Position numbers and translations under genes: made by a program | Notes under the pieces: model-generated | What the model was told of the DNA's origin: nothing | What the model saw: the letters and a program-made list of their open reading frames with translations, nothing else | Database searches by the model: none | Origin: Flavobacteriales bacterium | Lineage (GTDB): Bacteria > Bacteroidota > Bacteroidia > Flavobacteriales > Flavobacteriaceae | NCBI GenBank assembly: GCA_013205245.1 | Contig: JABMNH010000016.1 | Location: 1-64,000, forward strand | Direction of reading: 5' to 3' | DNA length: 64,000 nucleotides | Shown here: piece after piece, positions 1 through 9,749 of the stretch | How positions within the stretch are numbered: the first letter of the stretch is position 1 | How the letters are laid out: each line of letters opens with the position of its first letter

Positions 1-32
1 TACTAAGTTCAATTAATAAGTGCAACAGTTAA

Positions 33-64
33 CAAATATCGGAAAGTTAACTTTCCGATATTTG
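33..64. repeat. Perfect 32-bp palindrome upstream of IS30 transposase
   Basis: caaatatcggaaagttaactttccgatatttg is its own reverse complement. Confidence 0.9.
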
Positions 65-82
65 AAAAAAAACTGATTGCCG

Positions 83-1060
83 ATGAATTATCAACAATTA
101 ATCGACTCTCAAAGATACCAAATAGAAGCGTATCTAAAAGCAAAATGTACGATTACACAAATAGCAGTAGAGTTAGGTGTTCATAAAAGTACGATTAGCA
201 GAGAGTTAAGAAGAAACAGTAAAAAGCGAGGATACAATGGAAGCTATGCCATTAAGATGAGTTTAGAACGCAAGAAAGAAAGCTATAAACATCACGCATT
301 TGATGAGAATATGAAACGGTATATTAATAGAAAACTTACCTGTAATCAATGGTCGCCAGAACAGATAAAGGGACGTTGTGATTTAGATAAAATATCTATG
401 GTGAGTATAGAAAGAATTTATCAATATATCTATCAAAACCAATCAGAAGGAGGTACATTGTATTTACACCTTAGAACAGCTCGTAGATGGCGTAAAAAGC
501 GTTTACACAGGAAACACCAAAGAGGTCAGATACCCAATAGGATAATGATAAATCAAAGACCTGAAATAGTAAATACCAAAGAACGTTTTGGCGACTGGGA
601 AGTAGATACTATTATCGGTAAAAACCATAAAACGGCCATTCTTACAGCAACAGAACGTAAAAGTCAATTTGAACTAATGGTTAAAACCGATGGCACTAAA
701 GCGGAATCTATAAGAAAACAAATGATTAACCTATTGGCACCTTTTAAAGAACTGGTTAAAACAATCACATCTGATAATGGAAAAGAATTTGCTAAACATC
801 AAGAAATTAGTGAAAAACTAGAAACAGATTTTTTCTTTGCTGACCCTTACTCACCTTGGCAAAGAGGACTTAATGAATACAACAACAAATTAATAAGACA
901 ATACCTACCTAAAAAAACAGACTTTAACCTCATAAATAACAACACTATAAATATGATTATTAACAAATTAAATAATAGACCAAGAAAATTATTAGGCTAC
1001 AAATCCCCTAATGAAGTATTTTTATCTAATTTTAACCACGCTGGTGCACTTAATAGTTGA
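83..1060 (+). CDS. IS30 family transposase
   Basis: N-terminal HTH (ITQIAVELGVHKSTISRELRRN), DDE-type core (GDWEVDTIIGK, TSDNGKEFAKH, ADPYSPWQRGLNEYNN). Confidence 0.93.
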   Translation: MNYQQLIDSQRYQIEAYLKAKCTITQIAVELGVHKSTISRELRRNSKKRGYNGSYAIKMSLERKKESYKHHAFDENMKRYINRKLTCNQWSPEQIKGRCDLDKISMVSIERIYQYIYQNQSEGGTLYLHLRTARRWRKKRLHRKHQRGQIPNRIMINQRPEIVNTKERFGDWEVDTIIGKNHKTAILTATERKSQFELMVKTDGTKAESIRKQMINLLAPFKELVKTITSDNGKEFAKHQEISEKLETDFFFADPYSPWQRGLNEYNNKLIRQYLPKKTDFNLINNNTINMIINKLNNRPRKLLGYKSPNEVFLSNFNHAGALNS

Positions 1061-1093
1061 ATCTAGCTTTTGAAGATGAAGTCAATTATATAG

Positions 1094-1165
1094 TACCCTC
1101 GCTAGGAATCGAACCTAGATCTAAAGTTTAGGAAACTTTTGTTCTATCCGTTGAACTACGAGGGC
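1094..1165 (-). tRNA. tRNA-Arg(CCT)
   Basis: Reverse complement GCCCTCGTAGTTCAACGGATAGAACAAAAGTTTCCTAAACTTTAGATCTAGGTTCGATTCCTAGCGAGGGTA folds as cloverleaf; anticodon CCT; GGTTCGATTCC T arm. Confidence 0.95.
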
Positions 1166-1269
1166 AAAATGTAGTTGCAAAAATAGCATTTTTGTTGAAG
1201 CCGTAAAACTATAATACCGCATTTAATTTACCTGTTATTTATAGCAACTAAAATGTATATTTGTGTTGT

Positions 1270-2319
1270 ATGATAAAAGCTTCTTTTAAAAAATACGATT
1301 TACATTTTAAGCACCCCAGTGGCACCTCGCGTGGTGTGTTGCGCCATAAAACCACTTATTTCTTACAATTATTAGAAGGTAATAAACAAGGTCTTGGCGA
1401 ATGCGGGTTGTTTAAAGGACTCAGCGCTGATGATGTACCCAATTATGAAGATAAGTTGCGCTGGTTATGTGCAAATATTAATTCCCGTCAAGCGGATTTA
1501 ATAGAAGAATTAAAAGCATATCCTTCCATTCAATTTGGATTAGAACAAGCGTTTCTATCGCTTAAGAGCGAAGATAAATTTATTTTATTCCCCTCTAAAT
1601 TTACTGATGGAAAAGTTGGAATTCCTATAAACGGCTTGATTTGGATGGGCTCAAAAGAGTTTATGAATAAGCAGATTAAAGAGAAATTAAAAGCTGGGTT
1701 CACAACTTTAAAACTAAAAATAGGCGCTATAGATTTTGAGGCCGAATTGGGTTTAATTAAAGCTTTAAGACAAAATTTTTCAGCCAACGACATCGCATTA
1801 CGCGTAGATGCCAATGGTGGTTTTAGTCCACTAGAAGCGCTTGAAAAATTAAAGCGTTTATCAGATTTTGATTTACATTCTATTGAACAACCTATAAAAG
1901 TAAATCAGTGGGAAGTCATGGCGCAACTTTGCGAAAACACCCCTTTGCCCATTGCTTTAGACGAAGAACTTATTGGTATTTTTGACGACGCTAAAAAAGA
2001 ACAGCTCTTGCAAATTATCAAGCCACAATACATCATTTTAAAACCGAGTTTGATTGGTGGTTTTGCCGGTTCAAATACGTGGATTCATCTGGCCGAAAAA
2101 CAAAATATGGGGTGGTGGATAACCTCAGCACTCGAAAGTAATATTGGTTTAAATGCAATTGCGCAATTCACCTACACACTTCAAAATAAATTACCACAAG
2201 GCTTAGGTACAGGCGGTTTGTTTACAAATAATATTGAATCGCCCTTACAGGTTAAAAAAGGCGCCTTATTTTACAACACAGAAAAAACATGGCAAATGCC
2301 AGATTTTAATTTATTATAA
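1270..2319 (+). CDS. menC: o-succinylbenzoate synthase / enolase-superfamily enzyme
   Basis: Enolase superfamily motifs (LKLKIG, RVDANGG, EQP, ALDEEL); same strand as menE-like gene. Confidence 0.8.
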   Translation: MIKASFKKYDLHFKHPSGTSRGVLRHKTTYFLQLLEGNKQGLGECGLFKGLSADDVPNYEDKLRWLCANINSRQADLIEELKAYPSIQFGLEQAFLSLKSEDKFILFPSKFTDGKVGIPINGLIWMGSKEFMNKQIKEKLKAGFTTLKLKIGAIDFEAELGLIKALRQNFSANDIALRVDANGGFSPLEALEKLKRLSDFDLHSIEQPIKVNQWEVMAQLCENTPLPIALDEELIGIFDDAKKEQLLQIIKPQYIILKPSLIGGFAGSNTWIHLAEKQNMGWWITSALESNIGLNAIAQFTYTLQNKLPQGLGTGGLFTNNIESPLQVKKGALFYNTEKTWQMPDFNLL

Positions 2320-2324
2320 ATTAT

Positions 2325-3263
2325 ATGGATTTTATAGCACAAGCGTTTAAAGGAAAAGCACAATGGTATCATTATTTTGGAGGCACTTTATTGTCTTTTT
2401 TTATCATGCAATTTGGGGCTATTCCGTTGGGTATTGCTTCTAGTCTTGTTAAAAATCCAAATTTAAATCCCACAAATCTAAATCCAGGTCTTGATAATAA
2501 TTTATTTTTGTTTTTGATGATAATCCCTTTTGGTTTAGGTTTATGGGGCCTCTATATAAGCATCATTAAAATCCACCGCTTGCCCTTTATAAAAGCTTTA
2601 ACCTCACGACCAAAAATAGATTGGCACCGATTTTTATACGCTTTTTTAGTGTGGTTTTTAATGCTTGTAGCATTTCTGATTTTAGATTTGTTTTTTTATG
2701 AGAACAATTATGTAGGCAATTTTAAACCCATCCCATTTTTAATTTTAGTATTGGTTTCATTTTTATTTATGCCTTTACAGACAAGTTTTGAAGAGCTGCT
2801 TTTTAGAGGTTATCTTATGCAGGGTTTTGGCGTAGTCACACGTAGCAGATTAGCAGCTTTAGTAGTGACGTCATCTATTTTTGGCTTGTTGCATTTTGCC
2901 AATCCAGAGGTTGCTAAACTGGGAAATATTCTTTTGATACATTATATAGCTACGGGTTTTTTATTCGGCATCATTGCCTTAATGGATGACGGTATAGAAC
3001 TTACCTTAGGGTTACATGCCGCCAATAATATCGCAGCAGCTATTTTTGTAACCACCAATTGGTCTGTTTTTCAAACGGATGCTTTGTTTGTCAACATATC
3101 TGAGCCTAAAATAGATTGGACAACCTATGCAACCATAATTGTCATTTATCCAGCAGTATTATTTATATTTTCTAAGAAATATGGCTGGACAAATTGGCGA
3201 CAAAAACTCATGGGTAAAGTAGAAATACCTCTAGAAATTACAGAAGAAATAACGGTAGAATAA
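2325..3263 (+). CDS. CPBP family intramembrane glutamic endopeptidase
   Basis: Multi-TM protein with EELLFRGYLMQ and GLLHFAN / GLHAANN motifs. Confidence 0.85.
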   Translation: MDFIAQAFKGKAQWYHYFGGTLLSFFIMQFGAIPLGIASSLVKNPNLNPTNLNPGLDNNLFLFLMIIPFGLGLWGLYISIIKIHRLPFIKALTSRPKIDWHRFLYAFLVWFLMLVAFLILDLFFYENNYVGNFKPIPFLILVLVSFLFMPLQTSFEELLFRGYLMQGFGVVTRSRLAALVVTSSIFGLLHFANPEVAKLGNILLIHYIATGFLFGIIALMDDGIELTLGLHAANNIAAAIFVTTNWSVFQTDALFVNISEPKIDWTTYATIIVIYPAVLFIFSKKYGWTNWRQKLMGKVEIPLEITEEITVE

Positions 3264-3286
3264 ATAATAACATATTTCTGAACGAA

Positions 3287-4384
3287 GTGAAGCATCTCAA
3301 TAAAATACACAGCAATTTTTCCCTTAACGGATGTAAATTTAAATCTATAAATGATTTATTAAGCTCTTCTGAATCCATTTCTGAGGGTGTATTTCTGTTT
3401 TTAATAGATTGGTTTCATGCCGATGATTTTATTGTAGTTCAGACTTCTGGCTCCACAGGAAAACCAAAAACCATTAAAATTAAAAAAGAATTTATGGTGA
3501 ACAGTGCTTTAGCCACAGGTGACTTTTTTAATTTAAAAGAAGACACAACAGCTTTATTGTGTTTGTCTCCCAATTATATTGCTGGAAAGATAATGTTGGT
3601 ACGCGCGCTTGTTTTGGGTTGGCATTTAGATGTGGTGAATCCGAGTTCCCATCCGCTTGACGGGCATCATAAAACCTATGATTTTTGTGCCATGATACCG
3701 CTTCAGGTTCAGAATTCTTTACTGCAATTAGACCGCATAAAAACACTTATTATTGGGGGCGCAGCTATAGATAAAATTCTTGAGCAACAATTACAAAAGT
3801 TAAAAACACGTGTTTTTGCCACTTACGGCATGACCGAAACCGTGACACATATTGCTGTAAAGCAACTTAATAATTGCCGTACAAATGTCACGTCGAGCGC
3901 CAGCCCGAAAGACTTATTCTGGCAGGCAGTCGAGACGCCTTTTAAAGATAGTTTTAAAACACTTCCCAATGTTTTTATTTCAAAAGATAAGAGAGGTTGT
4001 TTGGTTATAAAGGCCCCAAAAATTTCTGATGCGCCAATCATTACGAACGATTTGGTCGACATTATAGACAGCCAACATTTTAAATGGCTGGGCCGTTATG
4101 ATACAATTATCAATTCTGGTGGCATTAAAATCATCCCAGAAATGGTAGAACAAAAACTCGAAAATATTTTGCTTTTCCGTTTTTTTATCACCGGTTTATC
4201 CGATAAAAAATTAGGCGAAAAGGTCACGCTTGTATGCGAAGGCAAAGCACAAAGTATAGAAAAGCTTCAGATAGAAAAAGTATTGTCGAAATACGAAAAT
4301 CCCAAACAAATTTTATTTGTTGAAAAATTTGTAGAAACCAACACACACAAAATAAACAGAAAGGCGACCTTAAAATTAATCTAA
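3287..4384 (+). CDS. menE: o-succinylbenzoate--CoA ligase-like AMP-binding protein
   Basis: TSGSTGKPK and YGMTET AMP-binding motifs; GTG start; gene context with menC. Confidence 0.8.
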   Translation: MKHLNKIHSNFSLNGCKFKSINDLLSSSESISEGVFLFLIDWFHADDFIVVQTSGSTGKPKTIKIKKEFMVNSALATGDFFNLKEDTTALLCLSPNYIAGKIMLVRALVLGWHLDVVNPSSHPLDGHHKTYDFCAMIPLQVQNSLLQLDRIKTLIIGGAAIDKILEQQLQKLKTRVFATYGMTETVTHIAVKQLNNCRTNVTSSASPKDLFWQAVETPFKDSFKTLPNVFISKDKRGCLVIKAPKISDAPIITNDLVDIIDSQHFKWLGRYDTIINSGGIKIIPEMVEQKLENILLFRFFITGLSDKKLGEKVTLVCEGKAQSIEKLQIEKVLSKYENPKQILFVEKFVETNTHKINRKATLKLI

Positions 4385-4393
4385 ATAATTCTG

Positions 4394-4474
4394 CGATGCT
4401 CTGCATCGAGGTTTCTGCTATGACCTCTCCTTTGGAGAGGTCGGAACTGCTTTTTCGCAGTTCTGGGTGAGGTA
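4394..4474. repeat. Intergenic multi-hairpin palindromic repeat
   Basis: Consecutive hairpins cgatgc-tct-gcatcg (4394-4408), gacctctccTttggagaggtc (4422-4442), gaactgctttttcgcagttc (4444-4463). Confidence 0.6.
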
Positions 4475-4479
4475 AAATA

Positions 4480-4528
4480 AAAAAATTGGCTATTTTGGCT
4501 TTAGAACCAAAATATCCAATTTTTTTTA
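4480..4528. terminator. Bidirectional intrinsic terminator between menE and secA
   Basis: aaaattgg-ctattttgg...ccaaaatat-ccaattttttt hairpin with A/T tracts between convergent genes. Confidence 0.7.
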
Positions 4529-4539
4529 TTGAGAAATAT

Positions 4540-7500
4540 TTAAGCTTCGTCTGTAATAACCCATTCTCCTTTTTCAATAAGCGGAATAGCTTGCTTGTAT
4601 TTAAGCGATTTATTTTCGCCGCTCAAAATATTCTTAATGGTAACATGCTCGTTTCTACCAATTTTACGCTCACTTCTTACAATAGTTTCAACAGCCTGTG
4701 GTGCTTGTGTAGGGTTTGCTTCACCACCTTCGCTTAAGTTGTGAACTTCTTCTTTACTCAATTGCACTTTTTCGCGTTTTGAACTTCTTGCTTGGCTTAC
4801 TTGATTCGGATTTTGATTAGGCAATTCACCTTTAAATAAGAAAGAAACAACCTCTTTATTTATTTTATCAATTAGGTTTTTAAATAATTCAAATGCTTCA
4901 AACTTATAAATTAAAAGCGGATCTTTTTGCTCGTAAGTAGCATTTTGAACCGATTGTTTTAATTCATCCATTTGACGTAGATGGTCTTTCCAAGCTTCGT
5001 CAATAATTGATAAAGTGATATTTTTTTCGAAATCTTTTACCAATTCTGCACCTTTTGAGTAGTAGGCTTGTTTTAAATTTGTAACGACCTGAATGGTTTT
5101 AATACCATCAGTAAAAGGTACAACAATACGTTCGTATTTATCGCCTTGATTTAGATAGACATCTTTAATAACAGGATAGGCCAAAACCGCATTGCGTTCT
5201 ATTTTTTCTTTATAATGCTTAGTGACATTTTGATACAATATCTCGGCTATTTCAGGAATAGTTTTAGACCTAAATTCTTCTTCGGTAATGGGTGATGTAA
5301 ATGAAAAATGGCGGATAAGTTCAAACTCAAAGTTAGGAAAATCACTTGTGTTCTTGTTATCCTCGGTAATCACTTCGCATGTATCATAAATCATATTGAT
5401 AATATCAACCTGAAGGCGATCTCCGTAAAGGGCATGACGGCGGCGTTTGTAAACCACTTCGCGTTGTGCGTTCATTATATCATCATATTCTAGTAAGCGT
5501 TTACGAATACCAAAATTGTTCTCTTCTACTTTACGTTGGGCACGTTCTATAGATTTTGTTATCATAGAATGTTGGATAACTTCGCCATCTTCTAAGCCTA
5601 AACGGTCCATCATTTTGGCGATTTTTTCTGAGCCAAAAAGACGCATTAAATTATCTTCGAGCGACACATAAAATTGTGATGAGCCTGGGTCACCTTGTCG
5701 TCCAGCTCTACCACGTAACTGACGGTCTACACGTCTTGAATCATGACGTTCTGTACCCACAATTGCCAAACCTCCAGCGGCTTTAACTGCGTCAGATAAT
5801 TTAATATCTGTACCACGTCCCGCCATATTTGTGGCAATAGTTACCACGCCAGGGTTACCAGCTGTGGCTACAATATCGGCCTCTTTTTTATGCATTTTGG
5901 CATTTAAAACGTTGTGCTCAATTTTTCTAATTTTAAGCATGCGGCTTAAAAGTTCTGAAATTTCAACAGATGTTGTCCCTACCAAAACAGGTTGTCCTTT
6001 GGCAACAAGTACTGCTATTTCTTCGATAACAGCATTGTATTTTTCGCGTTTGGTTTTGTAAATTAAATCCTCTTCATCTTTTCTAATCAGTGGCATATTG
6101 GTGGGTATTTCTACAACATCTAGTTTGTAGATTTCCCAAAATTCGCCGGCTTCTGTTACAGCAGTACCTGTCATACCAGACAGTTTACGGTACATTCTAA
6201 AATAATTTTGAAGTGTAACTGTAGCAAAAGTTTGAGTTGCATCTTCGATATTTACATTTTCTTTGGCTTCAATAGCTTGGTGTAACCCATCAGAATAGCG
6301 GCGGCCTTCCATAATACGACCCGTTTGTTCATCAACAATTTTAATCTTTCCTTCCATTAAAACGTATTCTACGTCTTTTTCAAAAAGGGTATAGGCTTTT
6401 AATAGTTGATTAAGCGTATGGATGCGTTCACTTTTGACACTAAAATCGCGATATAATTCGTCTTTTAAATTGGCTTTTTTCTCGGGAGCACCATCTAATT
6501 TATCTATTTTACCAAGTTCTACACTGATATCAGGTAAAACAAAAAAACTACCTTCCTTGTCATCGCCAGAAAGGTGATTGATGCCTTTATCGGTTAACTC
6601 AATAGAATTATTTTTTTCGTCGATTACAAAATAAAGATCAGCATCAATTATGGGCATTTCTCTATTGTTATCTTGCATAAAATGGCCTTCAGTTTTTTGA
6701 AGCAAAGCTTTTATGCCTTCTTGACTCAAAAATTTGATAAGGGCTTTACTTTTTGGCAATCCTCTAAAAGCACGGTATAATAAAACACCCCCTTCTTTGG
6801 TATTTCCAGCAACCAAAAGTTTTTTGGCTTCAGCTAAAACACCGGTAAGCAATTGGCGTTGCATATTTACCAATTTGTCAATTTTAGGTTTGAGCTCATT
6901 AAATTCATGACGGTCTCCTTGAGGCGTAGCGCCAGAAATAATTAAAGGTGTCCGCGCATCATCAACTAAAACAGAATCGACCTCATCTACAATGGCATAA
7001 TTAGGAGGTCTTTGAACAAGATCCTCTGGCGTATGCGCCATATTGTCTCTCAAATAATCGAAACCAAATTCATTGTTAGTTCCGTAAGTGATATCGGCAT
7101 TATAGGCTTTTCGTCTCGCTTCAGAATTAGGTTCGTGTAAATCTATACAGTCAATACTTAAACCGTGGAATTGAAAAAGAGGACCCATCCATGCCGAGTC
7201 ACGTTTGGCTAAATAATCGTTTACAGTAACAACGTGAACACCATTTCCTGTTAAAGCATTTAGATAGAGAGGTAAGGTAGCTACAAGTGTTTTACCTTCA
7301 CCAGTCATCATTTCGGCAATTTTACCACCGTGTAAAACGGCACCGCCAATAAGCTGTACATCGTATGGCACCATATCCCAAGTAATAGGTTTTCCGGCGG
7401 CATCCCAAGAATTTTTCCAAATGGCTTTATCGCCATCAAGGCTCACAAAATTGTATTTAGCTGTTAGTTCTCTGTCAAATGGGGTAGCAGTAACAGTTAA

Positions 7501-7881
7501 TGTGGCATTATTTACAAAGCGTTTAGCCGTTTCTTTAACAACGGCAAACGCTTCGGGCATTATGTCTTGTAAAGTAATTTCTGAAGCTTGATAAGCTTCG
7601 TCAATTAGAGAATCGATTTCTTTGTAAAGGACTTCTTTTTGGTCTATATCTACAGTTTCTATTTCTGCTTTAAGCGATTCGATTTTATCATCAAAAGGTT
7701 TTCTAGCTTCTTTTATTTGTAGTTTAAACTGATTGGTTTTATCTCTTAATTGATCTAAAGTTAAGGCGTTTATTTGTGATTCAAATGTTTTAACATTATC
7801 AACTATAGGTTGTAGTGTTTTTAAGTCTTTTTTACTTTTGTCTCCAACAAAAATTTTAAGAACGGAATTTATAATACTCAT
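4540..7881 (-). CDS. secA: Preprotein translocase subunit SecA
   Basis: MMTGEGKT Walker A, DEVDSVLVDDARTPL, TNMAGRGTDIKL motifs; 1113 aa. Confidence 0.97.
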   Translation of the reverse strand: MSIINSVLKIFVGDKSKKDLKTLQPIVDNVKTFESQINALTLDQLRDKTNQFKLQIKEARKPFDDKIESLKAEIETVDIDQKEVLYKEIDSLIDEAYQASEITLQDIMPEAFAVVKETAKRFVNNATLTVTATPFDRELTAKYNFVSLDGDKAIWKNSWDAAGKPITWDMVPYDVQLIGGAVLHGGKIAEMMTGEGKTLVATLPLYLNALTGNGVHVVTVNDYLAKRDSAWMGPLFQFHGLSIDCIDLHEPNSEARRKAYNADITYGTNNEFGFDYLRDNMAHTPEDLVQRPPNYAIVDEVDSVLVDDARTPLIISGATPQGDRHEFNELKPKIDKLVNMQRQLLTGVLAEAKKLLVAGNTKEGGVLLYRAFRGLPKSKALIKFLSQEGIKALLQKTEGHFMQDNNREMPIIDADLYFVIDEKNNSIELTDKGINHLSGDDKEGSFFVLPDISVELGKIDKLDGAPEKKANLKDELYRDFSVKSERIHTLNQLLKAYTLFEKDVEYVLMEGKIKIVDEQTGRIMEGRRYSDGLHQAIEAKENVNIEDATQTFATVTLQNYFRMYRKLSGMTGTAVTEAGEFWEIYKLDVVEIPTNMPLIRKDEEDLIYKTKREKYNAVIEEIAVLVAKGQPVLVGTTSVEISELLSRMLKIRKIEHNVLNAKMHKKEADIVATAGNPGVVTIATNMAGRGTDIKLSDAVKAAGGLAIVGTERHDSRRVDRQLRGRAGRQGDPGSSQFYVSLEDNLMRLFGSEKIAKMMDRLGLEDGEVIQHSMITKSIERAQRKVEENNFGIRKRLLEYDDIMNAQREVVYKRRRHALYGDRLQVDIINMIYDTCEVITEDNKNTSDFPNFEFELIRHFSFTSPITEEEFRSKTIPEIAEILYQNVTKHYKEKIERNAVLAYPVIKDVYLNQGDKYERIVVPFTDGIKTIQVVTNLKQAYYSKGAELVKDFEKNITLSIIDEAWKDHLRQMDELKQSVQNATYEQKDPLLIYKFEAFELFKNLIDKINKEVVSFLFKGELPNQNPNQVSQARSSKREKVQLSKEEVHNLSEGGEANPTQAPQAVETIVRSERKIGRNEHVTIKNILSGENKSLKYKQAIPLIEKGEWVITDEA

Positions 7882-7917
7882 AATGATATGTCAATATTTA
7901 AGGATTCAAATTTAAGC

Positions 7918-7946
7918 AAAAAAAAAGCCTCAACCGAGACTTTAAT
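7918..7946 (-). terminator. Intrinsic terminator downstream of DUF2795 gene
   Basis: Minus strand aagtctc-ggt-tgaggctt followed by T tract. Confidence 0.5.
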
Positions 7947-7948
7947 TT

Positions 7949-8170
7949 TTAATATTCTTCTTCATTCCAAAGGAAATCTTCATCGGTGGGGTAGTCTGGC
8001 CATATTTCCTGGATTAAGTCATAACTTTCACCTTCGTCTTCTAGAGACTGAAGATTTTCTACAACCTCAAGAGGTGCTCCTGTTCTGATTGAATAATCAA
8101 TTAACTCATCTTTTGTAGCGGGCCAAGGCGCGTCACTAAGGTAAGAGGCAAGTTCTAATGTCCAATACAT
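7949..8170 (-). CDS. DUF2795 domain-containing protein
   Basis: 73 aa acidic protein MYWTLELASYLSDAPWPATKDELIDYSIRTGAP... Confidence 0.75.
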   Translation of the reverse strand: MYWTLELASYLSDAPWPATKDELIDYSIRTGAPLEVVENLQSLEDEGESYDLIQEIWPDYPTDEDFLWNEEEY

Positions 8171-8278
8171 AATATTAAAATTAATTTTTTTGCAAAAATA
8201 AATTTTTTATTGACATGAGCAAGTAAATTAACTTTAATTTTTTTAATAAATAAATGAACGTAAAAAATCAGCTATAAA

Positions 8279-8851
8279 TTACTGTTTTTTTGGTATCCAA
8301 AAGATTTCTTTTGCTTTATGTGAAAGAGACAATTTTCGTGCCAACACAAAGAGGTAGTCAGATAGTCGGTTTATGTAGGTAATAATATCTTCTTCAACGG
8401 GGCTTTCTTCTTGTAGCGCCACAATACACCTCTCTGCACGTCTGCAAACGGTTCTTGCTATATGACAAGATGACACAATTGGATGTCCGCCAGGTAAAAT
8501 GAAATGGGTCATTTCTGGAAGTGTTTCATTGAACTTATCTATTTGATGTTCTAAATAAAAAACATCTTGCGTATTTATTTTAGGGATATTTAAGCGTTCT
8601 TTCCCATTTTTTAATTCCTGTTTTAAAGGATCAGTAGCCAACATGGCACCTAAAGTAAAAAGCTGATTTTGGATGTTAAAAAGATCTTTTTTTAAGGATT
8701 CTTGTGTGATGGTATCTCTTAAGAAACCGATATGTGCATTGAGTTCATCTACTGTGCCATAACTTTCTATGCGAAGATTGTTTTTTAAGACCCTACTGCC
8801 TCCAAAAAGAGAGGTTAAACCTTTATCGCCCGTTTTGGTATATATTTTCAT
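8279..8851 (-). CDS. Cob(I)yrinic acid a,c-diamide adenosyltransferase, PduO type
   Basis: MKIYTKTGDKGLTSLFGG...YGTVDELNAHIGFLR; ARTVCRRAER; INRLSDYLFVLAR. Confidence 0.93.
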   Translation of the reverse strand: MKIYTKTGDKGLTSLFGGSRVLKNNLRIESYGTVDELNAHIGFLRDTITQESLKKDLFNIQNQLFTLGAMLATDPLKQELKNGKERLNIPKINTQDVFYLEHQIDKFNETLPEMTHFILPGGHPIVSSCHIARTVCRRAERCIVALQEESPVEEDIITYINRLSDYLFVLARKLSLSHKAKEIFWIPKKQ

Positions 8852-8875
8852 GTGCTTAGATTTTAGTCAAAGATA

Positions 8876-9670
8876 TTAAGTTTTCGTTCTAATATAAAAA
8901 TATTGTTTAGATTGCTCTGTTCTAAAAAACAACAATCCGAAATGAAAGAGATCAATACTCACACTTACTTTTGGATGTGCCATCATTTCGCGCCAAGCTT
9001 CTTGCATTTCTTTACTTAAGTAGATATCATCAAAAATAAAGAGGCTGTCGTTATGCGTTGTTTTTAAACATTGATTGAAATAATCTAGAGTCGCTTCTTT
9101 TTGATGATTGCCGTCAAAATAGATGAAGTCGAATTTGTTTTCGGAAGTCATTTTTGGAAGTATTTTTGAAAATTTACTGGTTATAAATGAAATGGAATTT
9201 AATCCTAATTGTTTTAAATGTGATTTTGCGAAATTTGAAGTTTCAGGGCAACCTTCTATAGTAATGACATTTGATTGATTTTGTTGCGATAATATTAAAG
9301 TTGATAATCCTAATGAAGTGCCTAATTCCAGCACATTTAGTGGTTTGAAATAATCGATAATTTTAATTAGAAGTTTGGCTTTAATATTAGAAATTCCAGC
9401 ATACTTTTCCATGTCGCTGATAATTAGGTGATTGCTTTTAAAATGTTTTGAGCCAGCGCCAAAATCATTGACTTCAATTGAAGTTTTATCAGATTTTAAT
9501 TGATTTTTATAAGATAAAAATGATTGAAAAACAGGATGTGATTTATTCAATTTTTTATCCAAGCAATTGTAGGTAAAATCGAATACAAAAGGTGAATGAA
9601 TACCGTGCTTATTTGTCGATTTAACAAGAAATTTAAAATATGAAAATAATTGATAATACATATCCATCAT
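8876..9670 (-). CDS. Class I SAM-dependent methyltransferase
   Basis: NVLELGTSLGLSTLILS motif I and FDFIYFDGNH; start chosen at an internal ATG of the ORF. Confidence 0.75.
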   Translation of the reverse strand: MMDMYYQLFSYFKFLVKSTNKHGIHSPFVFDFTYNCLDKKLNKSHPVFQSFLSYKNQLKSDKTSIEVNDFGAGSKHFKSNHLIISDMEKYAGISNIKAKLLIKIIDYFKPLNVLELGTSLGLSTLILSQQNQSNVITIEGCPETSNFAKSHLKQLGLNSISFITSKFSKILPKMTSENKFDFIYFDGNHQKEATLDYFNQCLKTTHNDSLFIFDDIYLSKEMQEAWREMMAHPKVSVSIDLFHFGLLFFRTEQSKQYFYIRTKT

Positions 9671-9749
9671 TAATTTTACGAAAATAACTGAAAAATTGGT
9701 AAAATAAACGAATAACCTATATATTTGCTGATTAAGGTAAAAATAAATC

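Larger units (their letters stand above)
8..1061 (+). mobile_element. IS30-family insertion sequence
   Basis: Imperfect terminal inverted repeats 8-28 (ttcaattaataagtgcaacag) and 1041-1061 (ctggtgcacttaatagttgaa), 18/21 complementary, flanking an IS30-type transposase. Confidence 0.85.

Noticed and set aside
1-1070. Target-site duplication for the IS30 element
   Set aside because: Only 7 nt of left flank are available and they do not clearly match the right flank
4224-4577. 117-aa minus-strand ORF spanning the menE 3' end, repeat and terminator
   Set aside because: Overlaps menE and secA ends and runs through hairpin repeats; composition looks like translated noncoding DNA
5831-6061. Short ORFs antisense to secA
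   Set aside because: No recognisable motif, fully inside a strongly supported gene; same reasoning for antisense ORFs in ftsH (37606-38691), dnaK (53563-54828), mrp (29128-29694) and glyS (25281-25589)
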